Below, piece by piece: positions 58,237 through 64,000 of a DNA stretch of 64,000 nucleotides. The notes beneath the pieces are model-generated. The model did not search any database. It was given only the letters and a program-made list of their open reading frames with translations, and was not told the origin of the DNA. The number at the start of each line of letters is the position of its first letter. Position 1 is the first letter of the stretch. The translations under genes and the position numbers were made by a program. This DNA is from Cladopsammia gracilis (lineage: Eukaryota > Cnidaria > Anthozoa > Scleractinia > Dendrophylliidae), in assembly GCA_022457155.1 (NCBI GenBank), contig JAJGOT010000039.1, positions 467,001-531,000 of the forward strand, given 5' to 3'.

Positions 58237-61200
58237 CAATTTCATGGTATCTGCAATAATAGCTTTGTTGGGATCTGCATCACCTGCTCGTCTCGCGTCA
58301 GATACTGCATCTCCAAAGGTTCTGAAGCATGGTTTTGGGAGTAAACTCAATCACCTGGTGTACTTTGGTCACTTCCAAACCATGCTCCAAGTACCACTTG
58401 AGAAGGGGAGTGGCCAACAGGATCTTGTCCCCTTTCATACTGCTGATGAGACTACGTCGCGGCTGGGCCATGATGTTGTGTTCCTCCGCATGACTTTTAA
58501 TGAACTCCCCAATATCGTCTCGACTGATGTTGGTGTTCTTGAAGATGGGGCACATTTCACTGAACTTCTCCTTCAGGTGATCCGGCACACGAATATCCAC
58601 TTCCACGCACCCAAACAAACGCTCATTTCACACCTCGCTCAAAATTCGCTCGGTGCTCATGATCTTGACGGCATCCATGGTTCTTCTCACTTCAGTGGCG
58701 ATGAATCGCTGCAGTTCACGATTTGTATTCTTCATCTGTCGCCATTCGCACTCCCACATTTCCACTACATTATACCCTTTGCTCGATATACTCGGTGTTG
58801 GCTCTGGTTTCTTCGAGTAGTTCTGCCATGGGTTTGTTCCGCTTTTCGTTAAACTCTTTTCCACGATTGAGCGAGCAGTCATGTCCGTGCCAGTAACAAC
58901 CGTCAAACTGAAACACGTCTGTCTGCGCGTTGAATCCGTCAACAGGTAGTTTCTGATCGCCGATACGCTTCTCGGTGTTGTTTAATTGATGGCGGATATG
59001 AATTCTCTCTTTGTGCGCCACTCGATCGCCATCTTTATAGAACCTTTTGGTTTGAAGTTATCTTCTGCTAACCTTCTTGTGTAGCTTCCAGTTGGCATGT
59101 TCTGCACTATAGCCCACAGGTACAAAGCATTCGCATCATAACCAACAATCCCCTGGCACTGCTTAGCAGCCTGGCCTCTTTCTGCTTCTCTGAGGTTTGT
59201 TTTGCCAAGTTCATGGTAGCGGTGAAAGATAATACTTGGCCCGCCTGTGTTGTTATCCCTGATGAGATGGTAGAGATCTTTGTTGGCTTGGTGAAACAAG
59301 CTAAAGTAAGTTTGTTCGTGGAGAAACGAGAACAGGTACTTTAAGGTGAGACCGGGAACAGATATACCGTCTTTAAATATATCAATGTTTCGCTCCTGCC
59401 AGAACGCACTCATTTCCTCTACTGCCTCCAGGAAAGGTACCACATCGAGATTATTGTACCAGACTAAGAACTCTTTAAACATGGACATGTGGTTTTCTTC
59501 CCAGACTTGCTGACAGTACTGGTATTCGTCTTCTGTGATGTTTTGGTTCTTTCAGGTGGAGTAGAAATCTTCATGTGGAGGTAGCCCAGATTATCAACCC
59601 ATTCGTACGGGAAATAACCTTTGGTCTGTTCGCACTCGTAGGCTTTGAGGAACTGGTCATAGTTGAATCCAGGGGCAAGATAATTAGTAATATCCATAAA
59701 CTTGAGGAAGTCTGTCTTGAGACACATATGGTTGCTGTTTCTCTTGACGGTGAACTTGATAGGGTGGTGTTCAATGAGGTACGGGAACAGAAATTCTTTG
59801 ACAGCATTTAGATCGTACTTGCCCGAGTTGAAGCCGAGGACAGGAAGTTCTCTAAGGTACTCTGTCAGTTTTTCTTCCAGCTTGTTCAGTACTTTATGGT
59901 CACTGGTTTGTTCTTCTCCAAACAGTAAATCTTCGAGTTCCGCCAGCTCTTCTCGCCTTTGCCTCTGTTCTTGTCTTACGCCTTGGTCAAAGTCCACGTT
60001 CAATCTTCTATAAAAGGACACATCTTCCTGTTCTTCAATTTCATCATTAAGAAATGCGCGATCCTGTTCATTCTCTGGTTCAATTTCTTCGTCCCATTCA
60101 TCATCACTTGTCATTACATCGATCTCTCTACTTTCAATTTCTTCGCTTCCTTCTCCTCCCCCACCTCCAATCTCTCATCTTCTCCGGTCTGGTCTTCATC
60201 TTGCAAATCTATGAGCATTTGCGCTAACTGATCGTCTGTTGTTTCAGAGGTTCTTGCAGTCTTCAATGCTTCAAAGACAGGTGCGTACTGTTCGCGGAGC
60301 AGAGACGAACTTTTGGTGCTGATAGAAACAAGGTACTGGATGAACTCTAATAAACTCATTAGGATCACCCTCAGACACAAAGCATTTAGGTGCTTGGTAA
60401 CCAGGCACGTTACTGCACACGCTGACACTCAAAGGCACATGCGATGACTGCCAGGTCAATTTCTCGGTGTTCTTTAATTCTTCAGCTTTTTCTTTATCGA
60501 AGTAACACTCAAAGTCAAAGGTGGCGCGGAACGGGAAGTACCGTGCTTCTTTTGGGACGATAATACCTTCTTCGAGTTCCTGAAAGATGGTTTTTAGGTA
60601 CATGGTAAGCTCCGCCCAGGTATTTCAACTGTACTTTGCCATCACAGGTTTTCTCATGTCGATTGAGCCTGAACCCAGTCTTCCAATACTTGCCGCAGCG
60701 AGAACAACAACGATTTACTGTAGCGGGCAAGATCTTTGATATACGAAAAGTGGTTTTCGTACAAGTTCAAGTAAAGAGCGCTTGTGTAATGGCAGTGAGA
60801 GCGGCGGATAAGTGTGGCTGTTATCTCGGGTGTTTCTTCCTCATCATCTTCGCCGTGGGTCTGAGTCGGGGCGAGACTGTACACTTAAATGTTGACTTCA
60901 AATAACTTCTCCAACTCGTCTAGTTCAGTTAATTTCACCCCATGAAACTTCTTTTTCGAGAGTCCGGCTTCTTGGTACTTCTCATAATAGTACTGGGTGT
61001 CACGTACTAAGTTCTTAGTATGACAGCCGTTATGGAGGGCCAAACATCTGAAGAAACAGAGGTTATCTTTGTAGGGTTTTCCGGTTTGATGATTTCGATC
61101 CAACGCTTCTATTCCACGGTTGTCGACGACGTACCAGGGAAGATATTTCCCTCGACCGATCGGGTGATCGCGGATCTTTGTAATGAACCAAGTGATGTTC

Positions 61201-61799
61201 ATAGCCAAATCCACGACCCATTTACTGTTTGGCCTCTGTTGCCGCACCCACTGCAAGTAATCTATGTTTCTGATCTCTTGTGTAGCGCGCTCTAAATCGT
61301 GTGGAGTGGTGATAAGGAACGGCTGTTCCAAGAACAAATTATTGTTCACGGAGGAGTGGTGGTACTGTAAGGCGGTGGTTTCTGTGTTTCGTAAAATAAA
61401 GCCAAACGACAAGTTGACTTTAAAAACGGTGGGTTGGTCAGTAAAGATACGACTCAACTGTTTGCGGAGAGCAGTGGGACTGATCGTGGACAGGCGAAAA
61501 TTATACCAATCTTGAAGTCGGTTTTGGCGGCTGAATCTGGTTCAAATTTGTGGCCAGTGTTGTCTGTACATATTGGTGATATCTGCTTCGCTAGTTGGAA
61601 CCAGGTTAGAAGGAATGAGAACAGGATCAGCTTCCCAGCTAGACCCAGGCGCTGAGGTTTGCGGTGTGACGGATAGTTGTTCGCGCGATGCTTGTGGGAC
61701 TGAACTCCTACTCGACTGATTTGATTTCTTCGCTTTTTTAGTAGCAGGCACGTCTGTAGTTGAAGTGGCGGTGCATTTACGGCTAACAGTGGCGGAAGT

Positions 61800-62110
61800 T
61801 GGTTGAGAGGTTTGATGCGCGGTGCGAATATGAGCATTAAAGGGTGCAAGGTTGTGAAAGGTTTCGCCACAGGTTGCGCAGGGGAAGGTGTGCTCATCGA
61901 CGCATTTGTTGTGCGCCTTGAGATGTCGGTTGATGTGCGACTTCTGAGTAAATTTCTTATCACAGCGCGGACACACGGTTTTTCGGCGGTGTGGCTTCGC
62001 TGGTGGGTCTTAAAGTTATCCAAACGGGTGAACGTTTAGCCACAGATGTCGCATTGATGTTCCTTGTGAGGCTTTTTCGCTGGGGGTTGCCCAGAACCCG
62101 TTTGAACATC
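61800..62110 (-). other. C2H2 zinc-finger array at the start of PolB exon 7
   Basis: Three fingers are readable: CDICG..F then FKTHQRSH (with a TAA in the linker at 62,036), CPRCDKKFTQKSHINRHLKAH and CATCGETFHNLAPFNAH. A frameshift in an A-run at about 61,965 separates the first two. Fingers at this position may guide the protein to element DNA, which is inferred. Confidence 0.75.
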
Positions 62111-62711
62111 CTACAATTAATTATTAACTAGTCTTAGCAAAGCTTAACTATAAGATCGATAAATAAGTCCTATCTTAACGTTAATCGGTGACAGTCTGTC
62201 TTCATTCCACTAACAAATAGTCCATCTAATTATTTGGGGTATAAACAAAATGAAAACAAGTTGAAATGTTTAAAAAATTCGAGGGAAACCAGCGTTTGTT
62301 TTGATTTCAAGGCTCCATCCACCATTTTGGATTACCCAGTATTCGCTCGGTCAAGCATTATGAGAATATTGTACAACAATGAAATGAGAATTGAGTGTTT
62401 GATCAGTCAACGATAAAGAAGGAATTGAGCTTTTTGATCTTATAAAAAACACGTGCTTTTAAAACAAGACTAAAAACAGATCACTTTAAAAGAAAAACAT
62501 TCAATCAAACATTTTAGAACAAGACTTTGAAAACAGTTCAGAAAAAACGCGAATGTGTGAAAACAACTCCGTTGATAACATGTCTCTAAAACGTTTAAGT
62601 AAACGAACATTGAAACGAAAATTGAGCTTTTGATCAGATCGCTTCTGAACCTTAATTGATTCTCTATGAAAAATGTGAGGAAAAAAGACTAGTACAAGAA
62701 AAAACACTTAC

Positions 62712-63933
62712 GGTTTGTGCAGGATTCCTAGTCGGCAGTTGATTCGTCTCTCCCAGCCACTGAAAATAAGAACAGAACATGAGTCTTTGAACAACATACA
62801 CCAAATGATGGTTGTGAAGAAAATCAGTTTTAAAAAGAAAACTTACTTCTTCACTTAAATCACTTTCCATTTCCAGTGGAAAATACGAGTCAGGGTTATC
62901 CTACAAGAAAACACGACAAAATTAATTTAGAATACATGGACCGCTTATTTTAAGAATGAGTAAACAGATTTGCGTTATTGTTTAGATCACATAAAGTACT
63001 GAAGTCACTAAACAACGGAAAATTCACTAATAACAGTAAATTACTTACATTTTCTAACGGCCGATGTTCCATGTCCTCGATGTCTTCCAATTCGGCTGTT
63101 GTCATCTGTAAAGCAAAGAACGTTTCGAGGTTAGTTCAAGTTAAGATAACTTGAATCCTGTGGGTATAAGTCTTATTGTACCTTAACTCATTGAACAAAG
63201 AGGTGCTAATTTCTCATGGAAATTTAGTTCAGTCAGTACCTTCGCATAATTAAACTTACTTAACGGTGCGTGAAACACGAACAACAAGGCTTTTATCGCA
63301 CTACAAAACATGTTTAACGAACTCAAAATAAACTCACCAAATCGAACAAGTCCACAGGAAGTTCATTTTCCATGTTGGTGGTTGGGATCTGGTTGCTTGA
63401 TGCCTGTGATAAGAGCATAGAATGCGATCAACAGATTGATAGATTCAGGAATGTTTGCTAATTATCTAAACGCGAAATCTACGCGTTTTTATCTCGCTAT
63501 AAAATAGTTACGAGAAGAAAGTTTAGAAATCAACTAGTAAACTTAAAAGCGTTTCGCTCGCGTGTTTGTTTTCTCAGTGGGAATAGTTATGGGGAGAAAG
63601 TTAAGCAAACTTAAAAGCATTTCACTTACCATTATCGTGGTTTCAGGGATAACTTCAGATGACAGCAAAAGATCTTCGGTGGGCCGATCCAATGGAAACT
63701 ATAAAAGAAAAGGAAATTGGTTATACGAGACTGTAGGTTAAGAAAGAGAATAATCAGATCAAGCGAAATATCAGTCATCAACTTACCGCGCATTCTAGCT
63801 CAGCTAGCCTAGCGAACGCCGTCGGCATCATTTCGTCCGGAATTCAGGACTCCACAAGAAAGTCCCAGTCGCGGGCAGACAAACAAGCGCTCAAAGCGGC
63901 TTGAAAAACATCGGCGTCGGTGAAAAAAGCCAT
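62712..63933 (-). other. Cassette of six short phase-0 exons upstream of PolB copy C
   Basis: Exon lengths are 147, 69, 66, 57, 54 and 48 bp, each a multiple of three. The introns between them are 88, 226, 232, 148 and 87 bp, with GTAAGT or GTGAGT donors, and a 601-bp intron leads to exon 7. Exon 1 has a natural ATG (MAFFTDADVFQAALS) and one TGA at 63,844. The encoded peptides are acidic and unlike any domain I know. Confidence 0.8.
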
Positions 63934-64000
63934 CGTAATAACGTTTCGAAAATCGAACAAGAACAAAGTTTTCTAATTTCTAGCAAGCTCAAGTTGACTC
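63934..64000. promoter_or_regulatory. Probable 5' flank of PolB copy C
   Basis: The 67 bp upstream of the exon 1 ATG on the minus strand would be the 5' leader or promoter. No TATA box was recognised. The window ends here, so neighbouring element genes or a terminal repeat may lie just outside. Confidence 0.3.

Larger units (their letters stand above)
57448..63933 (-). pseudogene. Polinton-type DNA polymerase B, copy C, multi-exon
   Basis: Exons 1-6 are 63,787-63,933, 63,630-63,698, 63,338-63,403, 63,049-63,105, 62,847-62,900 and 62,712-62,759. They encode an acidic N-terminus. Exon 7 (58,237-62,110) has three C2H2 fingers, an OTU-like NLCFFRCLALH box, a fourth zinc-finger-like CSRCGKYWKTGF, exonuclease motifs (FDFECYFD, NSGKYDLNAV, YNNLDVVPF) and motif A (GYDANALYLW). 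Exon 8 (57,448-58,150) has motif B (VGNSSYGK) and motif C (EMDTDSAY). All introns are GT-AG and phase 0. In-frame stops lie at 63,844, 62,036, 61,542, 60,885, 58,628 and 57,890, and about eight frameshifts at about 61,965, 60,710, 60,605, 60,345, 60,125, 59,560, 59,010 and 58,790. A last exon beyond the donor-like GTAAGC at 57,442-57,447 was not found. It is inactive as it stands. Confidence 0.85.

Overview
The window looks like intergenic or intronic DNA from an animal nuclear genome. A cnidarian, probably an anthozoan such as a stony coral, fits best. The sequence is AT-rich and gene-poor, carries GT-AG introns, and is packed with a mix typical of such genomes: DIRS/Ngaro-type tyrosine-recombinase retroelements, PIF/Harbinger, BEL/Pao, CR1/L2-like LINEs and several Polinton/Maverick-type DNA polymerase B (PolB) genes. 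No conserved housekeeping gene was recognised, so the organism call is an inference from repeat content. No rRNA, tRNA or CRISPR was found.

Layout. 1-2 kb: non-coding, with a hairpin and a 'CCCTATTTCAGACC' repeat. 2.3-7.3 kb: a decayed plus-strand DIRS-like element (gag, RT, RNase H, tyrosine recombinase) broken by a 111-bp TA-flanked MITE, an 885-bp TTAA-flanked MITE that itself holds a 385-bp MITE, and a further repeat. 8,763-15,535: an apparently complete PIF/Harbinger element with 74-bp inverted repeats, a TAA target duplication, an intact MADF/Myb-like gene and a two-exon DDE transposase. 16.5-18 kb: an inverted-repeat element with TA ends. 18.7-20.2 kb: two abutting LINE 3' fragments. 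24-27.3 kb: a cluster of CCAAYRTTGG palindromes, a TTAA MITE and a possible multi-exon gene with a SAM-like segment.

28.5-35.7 kb: PolB copy A on the minus strand, interrupted by a LINE and by a well-preserved DIRS/Ngaro-type element (29,871-34,780) that keeps its split direct repeats. 36.7-44.5 kb: LTR-retroelement debris (a gypsy-like gag start, a BEL/Pao gag, and a second BEL/Pao copy with both LTRs). A 2.1-kb TTAA-flanked element with arms of about 880 bp sits inside the first BEL gag. 45-46 kb: a broken cysteine-rich ORF. 47-48 kb: a minisatellite with a repeat of about 52 bp.

52.3-55.6 kb: PolB copy B, with its catalytic core deleted, divergent from a small helix-turn-helix-like gene. 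56.2-63.9 kb: PolB copy C with a zinc-finger ORF and an A32/FtsK-like packaging ATPase, all on the minus strand and Polinton-like. PolB C is broken by stops and frameshifts. It also shows an unusual 5' structure: six short upstream exons, each a multiple of three long and all joined in phase 0. A seventh phase-0 intron splits polymerase motif B.

The genes do not form one cellular pathway. They are modules of separate mobile elements. The nesting gives a relative age order: PolB A is older than the DIRS and LINE insertions in it, and the BEL gag is older than the TTAA element inside it.
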